Shown in pieces: positions 9,623 to 18,988 of a stretch of 64,000 bases of DNA. Position 1 is the first letter of the stretch. Each line of letters opens with the position of its first letter. This DNA is from Rubrivivax sp. GTDB lineage: Bacteria > Pseudomonadota > Gammaproteobacteria > Burkholderiales > Burkholderiaceae_C. Under the pieces are notes generated by a model. That model was not told the DNA's origin. It did no database searches and worked only from the letters and a program-made list of their open reading frames with translations. The translations under genes and the position numbers were made by a program. Location: assembly GCA_020248915.1 (NCBI GenBank), contig JADCGP010000011.1, positions 62,001-126,000 on the forward strand, in the 5' to 3' direction.

Positions 9623-10630
9623 TCAGCCGGCTGCCGGCGGCGCCGCGAACCAGCGCTCGCGCACGTCGGCCGGCAGCGCCGGAGCGCCCGGCAGCGAGGT
9701 GCGTTCGGCCCGCTCCAGCAACTGCCAGAAGTAGCGGTAGCTGGCGCGGTCGTGCAGCTGCTCGCGGTGCCGGATCGGCGCCCAGCGCGCGGCCTCGGCC
9801 GCCAGCAGCACCTCGATGGCCTGGTCGACCTCGGCGATCGGCGGCGCGAAGGCCTCGACGATCGGCTGGATCTGGGACGGGTGGATGCTCCACATCCGGG
9901 TGTAGCCGAGCAGGCGCGCGGCCTTGTCGGCCGCCTCGCGCAGCGCCGCCGGGTCCTTGAACTCGGTGACCACGCTGTGCGAGGGCACCTTGGCGCGGGC
10001 GTGGCAGGCCGCGGCGATCTCGAGCTTGGCCCGCACGACCAGCGGGTGGTCGAACTGCCCGTCGGCGCTCATCGCCCACTGCGGGATCGCACCGCGGTGG
10101 GCGCTGACGAAGTCCATCAGCCCGAAGGAGAGCGACTCGATGCGCGGGTGGGCGGCGATCGCGGCCACCTCGGCCAGCGCGCCGTGCGTCTCGATCAGCG
10201 CGTGCAGAGGCACGCCGGCGCCGCCCGCGGCGTCGATGGCCGCCGCGGCAGCGGCCACGTCGGCTACGCCACGCGGCTTGGGCAGCATCAGGTAGGCCGG
10301 TGGCCGGGCGCTGGCCAGCACGATCGCGAGCACCTCGGCGAAGCGGGCGTGGCCCCAGGGCAGCAGCCGGACGCCGACCCGCCCGTGGCGGTTCAGCCGC
10401 CCGCCGAGCAGCGACGCGATCAGGTGGGCATGCTCGACCTCGCCGCCAGCCGGTGCGCCATCCTCGTTGTCGAGCGTGACGTCGAACACCGGCCCCATGG
10501 CCGCCTGCAGCTCCAGGCTGCGCGTCATCCGCGGCTCGACGCCGCTGTAGTGGTCGCACACCGGCAAGGCCGGTGGCACGGCCTCCTCGGGTTCGAACAG
10601 GGCCTGGCGGGGATGCAGCGCTGCGCTCAT
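9623..10630 (-). CDS. CoA ester lyase (HpcH/HpaI family, citrate-lyase-beta/malyl-CoA-lyase-like)
   Basis: TIM-barrel lyase of 335 residues acting on CoA esters, related to malyl-CoA lyase, citramalyl-CoA lyase and CitE. I took the ATG at 10630 (MSAALHPRQALF) rather than the longer frame, which starts in GC-rich non-coding DNA. Visible features: VTLDNEDGAP with metal-binding acidic residues, RLLPWGH carrying a substrate arginine, LMLPKPRG, LIETHGAL with the metal-binding glutamate, and MWSIHPSQIQPIVEAF near the C-terminus. It sits next to mdh and the succinate dehydrogenase block, which suggests a malyl- or citramalyl-CoA type reaction feeding the TCA cycle, but the exact substrate is inferred only. 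A CATCAT hexamer lies six bases upstream of the ATG. Confidence 0.8.
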   Translation of the reverse strand: MSAALHPRQALFEPEEAVPPALPVCDHYSGVEPRMTRSLELQAAMGPVFDVTLDNEDGAPAGGEVEHAHLIASLLGGRLNRHGRVGVRLLPWGHARFAEVLAIVLASARPPAYLMLPKPRGVADVAAAAAAIDAAGGAGVPLHALIETHGALAEVAAIAAHPRIESLSFGLMDFVSAHRGAIPQWAMSADGQFDHPLVVRAKLEIAAACHARAKVPSHSVVTEFKDPAALREAADKAARLLGYTRMWSIHPSQIQPIVEAFAPPIAEVDQAIEVLLAAEAARWAPIRHREQLHDRASYRYFWQLLERAERTSLPGAPALPADVRERWFAAPPAAG

Positions 10631-10636
10631 GCCGCA

Positions 10637-10642
10637 ATGATG
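10637..10642 (-). promoter_or_regulatory. Weak candidate leaderless -10 of the CoA lyase gene
   Basis: CATCAT on the minus strand with exactly six bases to the ATG at 10630. Weak on its own; listed because the spacing repeats at other genes. Confidence 0.25.
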
Positions 10643-10702
10643 GACCGGAAAGCGTCGCCGGGCGGGCGCAGGGGCGGCCGCCGGACGCGGCGGGTGCAGC
10701 AA

Positions 10703-10722
10703 CCCCCGCTGCGCAGCGGGGG
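10703..10722 (-). terminator. Hairpin after mdh, possible terminator
   Basis: Perfect ten-bp inverted repeat (CCCCCGCTGC with its complement) eight bases past the mdh stop. It is followed by GTTGCTG rather than a clean U-run, so intrinsic termination would be weak; a 3'-end protecting hairpin is equally possible. Confidence 0.4.
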
Positions 10723-10729
10723 CGCCCGC

Positions 10730-11716
10730 TCAGAGCAGGTGCTTGACGCCGTCCTGCTCGCCGATCAGCTCGGCCAGCGTCTTGTCGATGCAGCCCTGGC
10801 TGAACTCGTCGATCGGCAGCCCCTCGACGATCCGATAGCGGCCGCCCTCGCAGGTGACCGGGTAGCCGAACATCACGTCCTTGGGGATGCCGTACTCGCC
10901 GTTGCTCGGCACGCCCATCGTCACCCAGCGGCCGCCGGTGCCGAGCGCCCAGTCGCGCATGTGGTCGATCGCCGCGTTGGCGGCGCTGGCCGCCGAGGAC
11001 AGGCCGCGCGCCTCGATGATGGCCGCGCCGCGCTTGCCGACGGTGGGCAGGAACACGTCGCGGTTCCAGGCGTGGTCGCCGATCATGTCCTTGACCGACG
11101 CGCCGTCGATCGTCGCGAAGCGGTAGTCGGCGTACATCGTCGGGCTGTGGTTGCCCCACACCGCCAGCTTGTGGATGGACGCGACGGGCTTGCCGGTCTT
11201 GGCTGCCAGCTGGCTCGCCGCGCGGTTGTGGTCCAGGCGCAGCATCGCGGTGAAGTTCTCGCGCGGCAGCGAGGGCGCGCTCTTCATCGCGATCCAGGCG
11301 TTGGTGTTGGCCGGGTTGCCCACCACCAGCACCTTGACGCCGCGCGCGGCGCTGCGGTCGAGCGCCTTGCCCTGCGCGGTGAAGATCTGCGCGTTGGCCG
11401 CCAGCAGGTCGGCGCGCTCCATGCCGGGGCCGCGCGGGCGCGCACCGACCAGCAGCGCGTAGTCGGTGTCGCGGAAGGCCGCTGCCGGGTCGCTGTGCGC
11501 CTCCATGCCTGCCAGCAGCGGGAACGCGCAGTCCTCCAACTCCATCATGACGCCCTTCAGGGCCTTCTGCGCCTTCTCGTCGGGGATCTCGAGCAGCTGC
11601 AGGATCACCGGCTGGTCCTTGCCGAGCATCTCGCCGCTGGCGATGCGGAACAGCAGGGCGTAACCGATCTGGCCGGCAGCGCCGGTGACGGCAACGCGGA
11701 CGGGCTTGTGGCTCAT
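10730..11716 (-). CDS. mdh: Malate dehydrogenase
   Basis: NAD-dependent oxidation of malate to oxaloacetate in the TCA cycle. The 328-residue protein has the Rossmann motif [16 protein letters not shown] at residues 9-24, the substrate loop [16 protein letters not shown] with its two arginines, [10 protein letters not shown], and the catalytic histidine in [11 protein letters not shown]. This is the betaproteobacterial, cytosolic-MDH-like type. It is divergent from the GntR gene that precedes sdhC, with 111 bases between the start codons; a TAGAAT -10 and a tandem TCTTATG repeat lie there, so shared control with the regulator is likely. Confidence 0.96.
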   Translation of the reverse strand: MSHKPVRVAVTGAAGQIGYALLFRIASGEMLGKDQPVILQLLEIPDEKAQKALKGVMMELEDCAFPLLAGMEAHSDPAAAFRDTDYALLVGARPRGPGMERADLLAANAQIFTAQGKALDRSAARGVKVLVVGNPANTNAWIAMKSAPSLPRENFTAMLRLDHNRAASQLAAKTGKPVASIHKLAVWGNHSPTMYADYRFATIDGASVKDMIGDHAWNRDVFLPTVGKRGAAIIEARGLSSAASAANAAIDHMRDWALGTGGRWVTMGVPSNGEYGIPKDVMFGYPVTCEGGRYRIVEGLPIDEFSQGCIDKTLAELIGEQDGVKHLL

Positions 11717-11760
11717 GGGGACTCTCCAGCGGGGTGGCGTGTGCGATGGCGCAGCGAGAA

Positions 11761-11766
11761 ATTCTA
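11761..11766 (-). promoter_or_regulatory. Candidate -10 element of mdh
   Basis: TAGAAT on the minus strand (five of six), 45 bases before the mdh ATG. A -35 at 17-bp spacing would fall at 11784-11789, inside the first copy of the TCTTATG repeat. Confidence 0.45.
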
Positions 11767-11785
11767 GCCAGCGGGCTGACGCGAC

Positions 11786-11799
11786 TCTTATGTCTTATG
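11786..11799. promoter_or_regulatory. Tandem TCTTATG repeat, candidate operator between mdh and the GntR gene
   Basis: Two perfect head-to-tail copies of TCTTATG in otherwise GC-rich DNA, midway between the two divergent start codons. The repeat covers the predicted -35 region of mdh and the expected -35 position for the regulator's GAGAAT -10. This is the natural place for the GntR protein to bind and control both genes. Confidence 0.4.
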
Positions 11800-11813
11800 C
11801 AGGACTTCGGTGC

Positions 11814-11819
11814 GAGAAT
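11814..11819 (+). promoter_or_regulatory. Candidate -10 element of the GntR gene
   Basis: TGC followed by GAGAAT resembles an extended -10 and ends eight bases before the ATG at 11828, which would give an mRNA with almost no leader. Confidence 0.4.
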
Positions 11820-11827
11820 CCGCGGCG

Positions 11828-12610
11828 ATGCCCGCCCGCACGGCTTCCCGCGACCCCGCTGCCGGCACCGTCCAGGTCGCCGACGCCGGCCCGACGCCGG
11901 CCTTCAGCCCGCTGTACCAGCAGATCAAGGTGCTGCTGCTGCGCAGCCTGCAGGTCGGCGAGTGGCCCCCCGGCAGCGTCATCCCCAGCGAGACCGAGCT
12001 CGCCGGGCGCTACCGGGTCAGCCAGGGCACGGTGCGCAAGGCGATCGACGAGATGGCGGCCGAGCGGCTGCTGGTGCGGCGCCAGGGCAAGGGCACCTTC
12101 GTGGCGACCCACGCCGCCGCCGAAACCCGCTACCGCTTCCTGCGCCTGACGCCCGACGCCGGCGGCCCGGCGCGCCTGGCGCGCCAGCTGCTCGACTGCC
12201 GCCGGATGCGCGCCTCGGCCGAGGTGGCGCGGGCGCTCGAGCTCAAGGCCGGCGAGCCCGTGGTCGAGGTGCGGCGGCTGCTGCTGGACGGCGGGCAGCC
12301 GGTTGTGCTGGACGACCTGTGGCTGCCCGGTGCGCAGTTCCGGGGCCTGAGCGCGGAGACGCTGGCGCGCTGGCGCGGCGCGCTGTACGAGCTGTTCGAG
12401 AGCGAGTTCTCGGTGCGGATGATCCGCGCCGAGGAGAAGATCCGCGCCCTGGCGGCCGACCCGGAGGCCGCCGCGCTGCTGGCGCTGCCGCCCGGCGCCC
12501 CGCTGCTGCTGGTGGAGCGGCGCTCGTTCACCTACGGCGAGCGACCGGTGGAGTTGCGCCGCGGCCTGTACCGCACCGAGCGCCACCACTACCGCAACGA
12601 ACTTTCCTGA
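11828..12610 (+). CDS. GntR/HutC-family transcriptional regulator (UTRA domain) upstream of sdh
   Basis: DNA-binding regulator of 260 residues. The winged helix lies at about residues 28-95 (PLYQQIKVLLL, IPSETELAGRYRVSQGTV, RRQGKGTFVA), followed by a UTRA ligand-binding domain with the usual VEVRRLLLDGGQPVVLDDLWLP and a C-terminal LLLVERRSFTYGERPVE segment. It lies between mdh and sdhCDAB in the same direction as sdh, a conserved arrangement in Burkholderiales, and probably senses a TCA-cycle or carboxylic-acid metabolite and controls mdh and/or sdh. Start at the ATG of MPARTAS; an in-frame ATG six codons upstream would lie before the -10. The ligand is unknown. Confidence 0.85.
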   Translation: MPARTASRDPAAGTVQVADAGPTPAFSPLYQQIKVLLLRSLQVGEWPPGSVIPSETELAGRYRVSQGTVRKAIDEMAAERLLVRRQGKGTFVATHAAAETRYRFLRLTPDAGGPARLARQLLDCRRMRASAEVARALELKAGEPVVEVRRLLLDGGQPVVLDDLWLPGAQFRGLSAETLARWRGALYELFESEFSVRMIRAEEKIRALAADPEAAALLALPPGAPLLLVERRSFTYGERPVELRRGLYRTERHHYRNELS

Positions 12611-12654
12611 GACCGCGCCCGGCAGCAGCCCCGCGTAAGCAAAGCCCCATGAAA

Positions 12655-12660
12655 TATAAA
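12655..12660 (+). promoter_or_regulatory. Candidate -10 element of the sdh operon
   Basis: TATAAA (five of six) in a short AT-rich island between the GntR gene and sdhC, 62 bases before the sdhC start. The -35 region is not convincing, so activation by a regulator is possible. Confidence 0.35.
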
Positions 12661-12722
12661 CTGCAGCGTTCGGTCGCGATGCCCGCCGGGAGCGCACCGA
12701 CCCCTCCACGAGCCTTCGAGCC

Positions 12723-13157
12723 ATGCCCGAGATGAGCCCACCTGCCGCCCGAGCCCGCCCGGGCACGATGCGCCTGGTCGACGCGCTGCAGTACCGCCTG
12801 CCGCTCGCCGGCGTCGTGTCGATCCTGCACCGCGTCAGCGGAGCGCTGATGTTCGCGCTGCTGCCCTTCGTGATCTGGCTGTTCGACGTCAGCGTCAGCT
12901 CCGAGGTCAGCTACGAGCGCTTCCGCGCTGCGTTCGGCGCCGGGATCGGCTTCGTGCCTGCCTGGGGCGTCAAGCTCGTCGTGCTGGCGCTGGTGTGGGC
13001 CTACCTGCACCACGCGATCGCCGGGCTGCGCCACCTTTGGATGGACGCCACGCACAGCGTGTCCCGGGAGCAGGGCCGCTCCTCGGCGATCGTCACGCTG
13101 GCGCTGTCGATCTTCCTGACCCTGGGCCTGGGCGCCAAGCTCTTCGGCCTTTATTGA
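12723..13157 (+). CDS. sdhC: Succinate dehydrogenase cytochrome b556 subunit
   Basis: Membrane anchor of complex II that helps bind heme b and ubiquinone. The 144-residue protein contains LHRVSGALMF, with the conserved H-R-x-S-G of SdhC at the start of the first helix, and HHAIAGLRHLWMD, whose histidine is the expected heme ligand. Three membrane helices are visible. The ATG at 12723 gives a cytoplasmic N-terminus of ordinary length; MRLVDALQYRLP (12768) is an alternative start. First gene of the sdhCDABE cluster, 13 bases before sdhD. Confidence 0.93.
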   Translation: MPEMSPPAARARPGTMRLVDALQYRLPLAGVVSILHRVSGALMFALLPFVIWLFDVSVSSEVSYERFRAAFGAGIGFVPAWGVKLVVLALVWAYLHHAIAGLRHLWMDATHSVSREQGRSSAIVTLALSIFLTLGLGAKLFGLY

Positions 13158-13170
13158 CGGAGCGGCAGCG

Positions 13171-13533
13171 ATGGCGGTCAACTACGGTTCCCGGCGCGTC
13201 GTCGTCGGTGCGCACTACGGCATGCGCGACTGGCTCAGCCAGCGCGTTACGGCGGCGCTGATGGCGATCTTCACGCTCGTGCTGCTGGTCCAGCTGCTGA
13301 TGCCGGGCCCGCTCGGCTACGACAAGTGGGCCGGCATCTTCGCGGCGCAGTGGATGAAGGTGCTGACGTTCGCGGTCTTCGTCGCGCTGGGCTGGCACGC
13401 CTGGGTCGGCGTGCGGGACATCTGGATGGACTACGTCAAGCCGGTCGGGCTGCGCCTCGTGCTGCAGGTCGCGACGATCGTCTGGCTGGTCGGTTGCATG
13501 GGCTGGGCCGTGCAGGTGCTCTGGAGGTTGTAA
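13171..13533 (+). CDS. sdhD: Succinate dehydrogenase membrane anchor subunit
   Basis: Second hydrophobic anchor of complex II, 120 residues with three membrane helices. The family pattern appears as [22 protein letters not shown] sequence at the first helix (arginine and serine facing the quinone site) and [17 protein letters not shown], where the histidine and aspartate are typical of SdhD. It sits between sdhC and sdhA with only five bases before sdhA, and GGAGGTTG near the end of sdhD may serve as the sdhA ribosome site. Confidence 0.93.
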   Translation: MAVNYGSRRVVVGAHYGMRDWLSQRVTAALMAIFTLVLLVQLLMPGPLGYDKWAGIFAAQWMKVLTFAVFVALGWHAWVGVRDIWMDYVKPVGLRLVLQVATIVWLVGCMGWAVQVLWRL

Positions 13534-13538
13534 GAGGC

Positions 13539-15338
13539 ATGGCTACCCTTCCCAGGCGTCGGTTCGACGTCGTCGTCGTCGGGGCCGGCGGCTCCGGCAT
13601 GCGCGCTTCGCTGCAGCTGGCCCGCTCGGGCCTGAACGTGGCGGTGCTGTCCAAGGTGTTCCCGACCCGCAGCCACACGGTGGCCGCGCAGGGTGGCATC
13701 GGCGCCAGCCTCGGCAACATGAGCGAGGACAACTGGCACTACCACTTCTACGACACCGTCAAGGGCTCCGACTGGCTGGGCGACCAGGACGCGATCGAGT
13801 TCATGTGCCGCGAGGCCACGCGCGTGGTCTACGAGCTCGAGCACATGGGCATGCCCTTCGACCGCAACCCCGACGGCACGATCTACCAGCGCCCGTTCGG
13901 CGGCCACACCGCCAACTACGGCGAGAAGCCGGTGCAGCGCGCCTGCGCCGCGGCCGACCGCACCGGCCACGCGATGCTGCACACGCTGTACCAGCAGAAC
14001 GTGCAGGCGCGCACCAACTTCTTCGTCGAGTGGATGGCGCTCGACCTGATCCGCGATGCCGACGGCGACGTGCTCGGCGTCGTGGCCCTCGAGATGGAGA
14101 CCGGCGACGTCCATGTGCTGGAGGCCAAGGTCACGCTGCTGGCCACCGGGGGGGCGGGGCGCATCTACGCGGCCAGCACCAATGCCTTCATCAACACCGG
14201 CGACGGCCTGGGCATGGCGGCGCGCGCCGGCATCCCTCTCGAGGACATGGAGTTCTGGCAGTTCCACCCCACCGGCGTGCACAACGCCGGCGTGCTGCTG
14301 ACCGAGGGCTGCCGCGGCGAGGGGGCGATCCTGCGCAACAGCAAGGGCGAGCGCTTCATGGAGCGCTACGCGCCGACGCTGAAGGACCTGGCGCCGCGCG
14401 ACTTCGTCAGCCGCTGCATGGACCAGGAGATCAAGGAAGGCCGAGGCTGCGGGCCGAACGGGGACTACATCAACCTCGACATGACGCACCTGGGCGCCGA
14501 GACGATCATGAAGCGCCTGCCCAGCGTCTTCGAGATCGGCCACAACTTCGCCAACGTCGACATCACGAAGGATCCGATCCCGGTGGTGCCGACGATCCAC
14601 TACCAGATGGGCGGCATCCCGACGAACGTCCACGGGCAGGTCGTGGTCCCCCGCAACGGCATCCACAACGACATCGTCAACGGCCTGTACGCGGTGGGCG
14701 AGTGCTCCTGCGTCAGCGTGCACGGCGCCAACCGGCTGGGCACGAACTCGCTGCTCGACCTGCTGGTCTTCGGCAAGGCCTCGGGCGACCACATCGTCGA
14801 CAGCTTCCGCAAGGCCGACAAGGCCTTCAAGCCGCTGCCCAGGGACGCCGCCGACCGGTCGCTGGCGCGGCTGGCGCGGCTCGACGCAAGCACCTCGGGC
14901 GAGTACGCGCAGGACGTCGCCGGCGACATCCGCAGCGCGATGCAGCAGCACGCCGGCGTGTTCCGCACGCAGGCCAGCATGGACGAGGGCGTCGCCCGGA
15001 TCGACGCGATCCGCGAGCGCGTGATGGCGATCGGCCTGAAGGACAAGAGCAAGGTCTTCAACACCGCGCGCGTCGAGGCCCTCGAGGTCGAGAACCTGAT
15101 CGAGGCCGCGCAGGCCACGATGACCAGCGCGGCCGCGCGCCGCGAGTGCCGCGGCGCGCACACCGTCAAGGACTACGAGCGCGGCGCCGACGACCCTGAG
15201 TTCCCGCTCGGGCGCAACGACCGCGAGTGGATGAAGCACTCGCTGTGGTACTCCGACGGCAACCGCCTCGAGTACAAGCCCGTCAACCTGAAGCCGCTGA
15301 CGGTGGACTCGATCCCGCCGAAGGTCCGCACGTTCTAG
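13539..15338 (+). CDS. sdhA: Succinate dehydrogenase flavoprotein subunit
   Basis: Catalytic subunit oxidising succinate to fumarate with covalently bound FAD. The true start is the ATG of [10 protein letters not shown]; a longer frame runs back over sdhD. The 599-residue protein has the dinucleotide fold [14 protein letters not shown], His46 in [10 protein letters not shown] as the FAD-linking residue, [15 protein letters not shown], the active-site [11 protein letters not shown], the REG-type catalytic arginine region [18 protein letters not shown], and [18 protein letters not shown] near the C-terminal third. Linked to SdhE, which installs the flavin, three genes downstream. Confidence 0.97.
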   Translation: MATLPRRRFDVVVVGAGGSGMRASLQLARSGLNVAVLSKVFPTRSHTVAAQGGIGASLGNMSEDNWHYHFYDTVKGSDWLGDQDAIEFMCREATRVVYELEHMGMPFDRNPDGTIYQRPFGGHTANYGEKPVQRACAAADRTGHAMLHTLYQQNVQARTNFFVEWMALDLIRDADGDVLGVVALEMETGDVHVLEAKVTLLATGGAGRIYAASTNAFINTGDGLGMAARAGIPLEDMEFWQFHPTGVHNAGVLLTEGCRGEGAILRNSKGERFMERYAPTLKDLAPRDFVSRCMDQEIKEGRGCGPNGDYINLDMTHLGAETIMKRLPSVFEIGHNFANVDITKDPIPVVPTIHYQMGGIPTNVHGQVVVPRNGIHNDIVNGLYAVGECSCVSVHGANRLGTNSLLDLLVFGKASGDHIVDSFRKADKAFKPLPRDAADRSLARLARLDASTSGEYAQDVAGDIRSAMQQHAGVFRTQASMDEGVARIDAIRERVMAIGLKDKSKVFNTARVEALEVENLIEAAQATMTSAAARRECRGAHTVKDYERGADDPEFPLGRNDREWMKHSLWYSDGNRLEYKPVNLKPLTVDSIPPKVRTF

Positions 15339-15390
15339 CGCACACGCGCCCGAGCGAAGACCCCACACGACGACCACGTTCCCCTCGACC

Positions 15391-16095
15391 ATGGCCAGCC
15401 GCACCTTCCAGATCTACCGCTACGACCCCGACCAGGACGCCAAGCCGAGGATGCAGACCTACACGGTCGAGCTCGACGGCACGGAGCGCATGCTGCTCGA
15501 CGCGCTGATGAAGCTGAAGGCCCAGGACCCGAGCCTGAGCTTCCGGCGCAGCTGCCGCGAGGGCGTCTGCGGCTCCGATGCGATGAACATCAACGGCAAG
15601 AACGGCCTGGCCTGCCTGACCAACCTGCGCACGCTGCCGGGCACGATCGTGCTCAAGCCGCTGCCCGGTCTGCCGGTGATCCGCGACCTGATCGTGGACA
15701 TGACGCTGTTCTTCAAGCAGTACCACTCGATCAAGCCCTACCTCGTCAATGACACGCCGCCGCCCGAGAAGGAACGGCTGCAGTCGCCCGAGGAGCGCGA
15801 CGAGCTCAACGGCCTGTACGAGTGCATCCTGTGCGCGAGCTGCAGCACCAGCTGCCCGAGCTTCTGGTGGAACCCGGACAAGTTCGTCGGCCCGGCCGGC
15901 CTGCTGCAGGCCTACCGCTTCATCGCCGACAGTCGCGACCAGGCCACCGGCGAGCGCCTCGACAACCTCGAGGACCCGTACCGCCTGTTCCGCTGCCACA
16001 CGATCATGAACTGCGTCGACGTCTGCCCGAAGGGCCTCAACCCCACCAAGGCGATCGGCAAGATCAAGGAGCTGATGGTCCGACGGACCGTCTGA
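15391..16095 (+). CDS. sdhB: Succinate dehydrogenase iron-sulfur subunit
   Basis: Carries electrons from FAD to quinone through three Fe-S clusters. In the 234-residue protein the [2Fe-2S] site is formed by Cys55, Cys60, Asp63 and Cys75 ([19 protein letters not shown]), the same Asp substitution as in E. coli. The C-terminal ferredoxin domain has [13 protein letters not shown] and [17 protein letters not shown] for the [4Fe-4S] and [3Fe-4S] clusters. Six bases separate it from sdhE. Confidence 0.97.
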   Translation: MASRTFQIYRYDPDQDAKPRMQTYTVELDGTERMLLDALMKLKAQDPSLSFRRSCREGVCGSDAMNINGKNGLACLTNLRTLPGTIVLKPLPGLPVIRDLIVDMTLFFKQYHSIKPYLVNDTPPPEKERLQSPEERDELNGLYECILCASCSTSCPSFWWNPDKFVGPAGLLQAYRFIADSRDQATGERLDNLEDPYRLFRCHTIMNCVDVCPKGLNPTKAIGKIKELMVRRTV

Positions 16096-16101
16096 GCCCG
16101 G

Positions 16102-16386
16102 ATGGACCCGCGCATCGACGAGCGATCGCTCAGCAGGCTGAAGTGGCGCTGCCGCCGCGGCCTGCTGGAGAACGACCTGCTGATCGAGCGCTTCTTCCGC
16201 CGCCACGAGGAGACGCTGACGACGCGGCAGGCCGCGGGGCTCGAGGCCCTGATGGAACTCGCCGACAACGACCTGCTCGACCTGCTGCTGGCGCGCGCCG
16301 AGCCGCAGGGTCCGACCGACATCCCCCAGGTGCACGAGGTGCTGGCGCTGATGCGCAGCAGGCCCGGCACCGCAGCGAATCGATGA
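16102..16386 (+). CDS. sdhE: FAD assembly factor SdhE
   Basis: Small chaperone (94 residues) that promotes covalent attachment of FAD to SdhA. The conserved surface motif appears as [19 protein letters not shown], corresponding to the RGxxE region of the family, followed by acidic [11 protein letters not shown]. The position directly after sdhB fits that function. It ends 13 bases before gltA, so the whole sdhCDABE-gltA set is probably one transcript. Confidence 0.92.
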   Translation: MDPRIDERSLSRLKWRCRRGLLENDLLIERFFRRHEETLTTRQAAGLEALMELADNDLLDLLLARAEPQGPTDIPQVHEVLALMRSRPGTAANR

Positions 16387-16399
16387 AAGGCCCGCCGCC

Positions 16400-17710
16400 A
16401 TGACCCCGTCCGACGTCAAAGCCACGCTGTCGTTCTCCGACGGCAGCCCCAGCATGGAGCTGCCGATCTACCGGGGCAGCATCGGTCCCGATGTGATCGA
16501 CATCCGCAAGCTGTACGCGCAGACGGGCAAGTTCACCTACGACCCGGGCTTCCTCAGCACCGCCAGCTGCAACAGCACGATCACCTACATCGACGGCGAC
16601 AAGGGCGAGCTGCTGTACCGCGGCTACCCGATCGAGCAGCTCGCGCAGCACTGCGACTTCCTCGAGGTGTGCCACCTGCTGATCTACGGCGAGCTGCCCA
16701 ACGCCGAGCAGCGCGCCAAGTTCGTCAAGACCATCACCTACCACACGATGGTCAACGAGCAGATGCAGTTCTTCCTGCGCGGGTTCCGCCGCGACGCGCA
16801 CCCGATGGCGGTGATGACGGGGCTGGTCGGCGCGCTGTCGGCCTTCTATCACGACAGCACCGACGTCCACAACGCGCAGCACCGCGAGATCGCCGCACAC
16901 CGGCTGATCGCCAAGATGCCCACGCTGGTGGCGATGGCCTACAAGTACGGCGTCGGGCAGCCCTTCATCTACCCGAAGAACAGCCTCAGCTACAGCGCCA
17001 ACTTCATGCGCATGATGTTCGCCACGCCGTGCGAGGACTACGAGCCCAACGAGGTGCTGGTGCGGGCGATCGACCGCATCTTCATCCTGCACGCCGACCA
17101 CGAGCAGAACGCCAGCACCTCCACCGTGCGGCTGTGCGGCAGCTCGGGCACCAACCCGTTCGCGGCCATCGCCGCCGGCGTGGCCTGCCTGTGGGGCCCG
17201 GCGCACGGTGGCGCCAACGAGGCCTGCCTGACGATGCTGGAGGATATCCAGAAGATGGGCGGTGTCGAGAAGATCGGCGAGTTCGTCCGCCAGGTCAAGG
17301 ACAAGAACTCCAGCGTGCGCCTGATGGGTTTCGGCCACCGCGTCTACAAGAACTACGACCCGCGCGCCAAGCTGATGCGCGAGACCTGCCACGAGGTGCT
17401 GGGCGCGCTCGGGCTGCAGAACGACCCGCTGTTCAAGCTGGCGATGGCGCTGGAGAAGATCGCGCTGGAGGACGACTACTTCGTCTCGCGCAAGCTCTAC
17501 CCCAACGTCGACTACTACTCGGGCATCGTGCAGCGGGCGATCGGCATACCGGTCAGCCTCTTCACCGCGGTGTTCGCACTGGCGCGCACGGTGGGCTGGA
17601 TCGCGCAGCTCAACGAGATGATCGGCGACGCCGAGTACAAGATCGGCCGTCCGCGCCAGCTGTTCGTGGGCTCGACGCGGCGCGACGTCAAGCCGATCTC
17701 GCTGCGCTGA
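16400..17710 (+). CDS. gltA: Citrate synthase
   Basis: Condenses acetyl-CoA and oxaloacetate to citrate. The 436-residue protein is of the large, hexameric, NADH-sensitive type of Gram-negative bacteria. Visible features: [22 protein letters not shown] near the N-terminus, the histidine in [12 protein letters not shown], the second active-site histidine in [24 protein letters not shown], and [16 protein letters not shown] with the catalytic aspartate a little upstream in the family alignment. Last gene of the sdh cluster; the following PilZ gene is convergent. Confidence 0.97.
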   Translation: MTPSDVKATLSFSDGSPSMELPIYRGSIGPDVIDIRKLYAQTGKFTYDPGFLSTASCNSTITYIDGDKGELLYRGYPIEQLAQHCDFLEVCHLLIYGELPNAEQRAKFVKTITYHTMVNEQMQFFLRGFRRDAHPMAVMTGLVGALSAFYHDSTDVHNAQHREIAAHRLIAKMPTLVAMAYKYGVGQPFIYPKNSLSYSANFMRMMFATPCEDYEPNEVLVRAIDRIFILHADHEQNASTSTVRLCGSSGTNPFAAIAAGVACLWGPAHGGANEACLTMLEDIQKMGGVEKIGEFVRQVKDKNSSVRLMGFGHRVYKNYDPRAKLMRETCHEVLGALGLQNDPLFKLAMALEKIALEDDYFVSRKLYPNVDYYSGIVQRAIGIPVSLFTAVFALARTVGWIAQLNEMIGDAEYKIGRPRQLFVGSTRRDVKPISLR

Positions 17711-17746
17711 CCCGGCCCCGGCTGGCCAGGCCGGCCCGGCCGGCGC

Positions 17747-18106
17747 CTACAGCCGCAGCGGCGGCGCCGGCCTGGCGAAGCTGCGGATCGTGTCGCGCGC
17801 TTCCTCTGCGATCTCGGTCCACAGCAAGCCGGTGCGGAAGCCGCCCGGCTGCAGCATCGAGTGCATCACGCGGGCCCTCGCGTGCACGACCTGGCCTCCG
17901 GGCCGGGTCGGCAGGCTGAACGACACCATCAGCACCGCCCCCGTGAACATCTGCGTGGGCAGCATGCAGCCGAGCCCCGAGGCCGAGATGTCCGCGGTGC
18001 GGCCGTCGAGCCGCTGACCGAGTTCGTCCACCGCCGCCAGCGGGACCTGCAGCTGGCGGCGGAACTCCCGGCGCAGTTCTGGCTTCGGGGGGCTGGCGTT
18101 GTCCAT
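17747..18106 (-). CDS. PilZ-domain protein (predicted c-di-GMP binder)
   Basis: Stand-alone PilZ domain of 119 residues. The two c-di-GMP motifs are present: RREFRR (R-x-x-x-R) at residues 12-17 and DISASGLG (D/N-x-S-x-x-G) near residue 40. The longer frame upstream overlaps the GntR gene and is shadow. It begins 14 bases after the end of the GntR gene on the same strand and so may be co-transcribed with it. Whether it acts on motility, chemotaxis or secretion is unknown; the nearby CheW-type protein makes a chemotaxis link possible but unproven. Confidence 0.83.
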   Translation of the reverse strand: MDNASPPKPELRREFRRQLQVPLAAVDELGQRLDGRTADISASGLGCMLPTQMFTGAVLMVSFSLPTRPGGQVVHARARVMHSMLQPGGFRTGLLWTEIAEEARDTIRSFARPAPPLRL

Positions 18107-18120
18107 GCACGGGATCCCGG

Positions 18121-18819
18121 TCAGGTGGAGGCGGCCTCGAGGCCGGCCGCGAAGTGTGCCAGCATCGCGCGCCTTGCGCCGTCCGGGTCGCCGGCCTGGA
18201 GCGCGCTCATCACGGCCCGGTGCTCGGCCAGCGACTCCTCGAGCCGCCCCTGCCGCAGCAGCGAATGGTGCCGGTTGAGCTTCATCACCTTGCGCAGGTC
18301 GGCCACCACCTGCACCGCCCAGCGGTTGCCGGCCGTCTCCAGCAGTGCCATGTGGAACTGCTCGTTGGCCGCGAAGAACGCGTCGCGCTGCCGCACGAGC
18401 CCCTCCAGCCGCCCGTGTAGCGCCGCCAGCGCCGCATGCTGCGCGGGATCCGCGCGGCGCGCCACCTCCGCGGCGGCGTCGCTCTCGATCAGCGCCAGCA
18501 GGTGGTAGACCTGCCCCACGTCGCCCGGCGACATCTCCGTGACATACGCCCCACGGCGCACCTTCATCGTGACCAGGCCCTCGACGGCCAGAACCTTGAG
18601 CGCCTCGCGCAGCGGGGTGCGGCTGATGCCGAACTCCGCGGCCAGGCGCTGCTCGTCGATCCACGCCCCAGGCTGCAGTTCGCGGGTGAAGATCTGCTGG
18701 CGCAGCCGTTCCGCCACGTCCTGGTACAGAGCCCGGGGCGACAGCGGTCGCGCGGCGGCGGCGGTCGCGGCGGGGTCCTTGGTAGTCACGGTCGAGGTCG
18801 CAGCAGGTCCTGAATTCAT
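18121..18819 (-). CDS. GntR-family regulator, FadR/FCD type, probable regulator of the methylmalonyl-CoA genes
   Basis: Transcription factor of 232 residues. The N-terminal winged helix spans about residues 30-95 (ALYQDVAERLRQQIF, IDEQRLAAEFGISRTPLREAL, VRRGAYVTEM). The C-terminal FCD domain keeps the metal-binding histidines: ANEQFHMALLE, AEHRAVMSAL and MLAHFAAGLE. FCD members usually bind small carboxylates or acyl-CoA-related ligands. The start chosen (MNSGPAATS) lies inside a 16-bp AT-rich dyad that recurs ahead of the methylmalonyl-CoA mutase gene, so autoregulation plus control of that operon is a reasonable inference. Longer upstream frames are arginine/serine-rich shadow. Confidence 0.87.
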   Translation of the reverse strand: MNSGPAATSTVTTKDPAATAAAARPLSPRALYQDVAERLRQQIFTRELQPGAWIDEQRLAAEFGISRTPLREALKVLAVEGLVTMKVRRGAYVTEMSPGDVGQVYHLLALIESDAAAEVARRADPAQHAALAALHGRLEGLVRQRDAFFAANEQFHMALLETAGNRWAVQVVADLRKVMKLNRHHSLLRQGRLEESLAEHRAVMSALQAGDPDGARRAMLAHFAAGLEAAST

Positions 18820-18829
18820 AATTATCCAT
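18814..18829. promoter_or_regulatory. Candidate operator of the FCD GntR regulator, copy 1
   Basis: ATTCATAATTATCCAT, centred on the perfect palindrome ATAATTAT and with outer AT arms symmetric too (AT-NN-ATAATTAT-NN-AT). It covers the regulator's start codon. It matches the site at 21625-21640 in 14 of 16 positions, in DNA where such AT runs are very rare. Confidence 0.6.
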
Positions 18830-18988
18830 CGCATGAGGGCAGAGCGATGCCGATCAGGGTGCCGGCGCGCACTCGGATGGTGCGTCGAAGCACCCGGGGC
18901 CGAATAGCCACTCAAGAGCCGGACAGATCGGCCGATGCCAGTCGATGCCGGCGCGTACGCTGCAGGCCAAACCCTGGCAGGGCCACCC

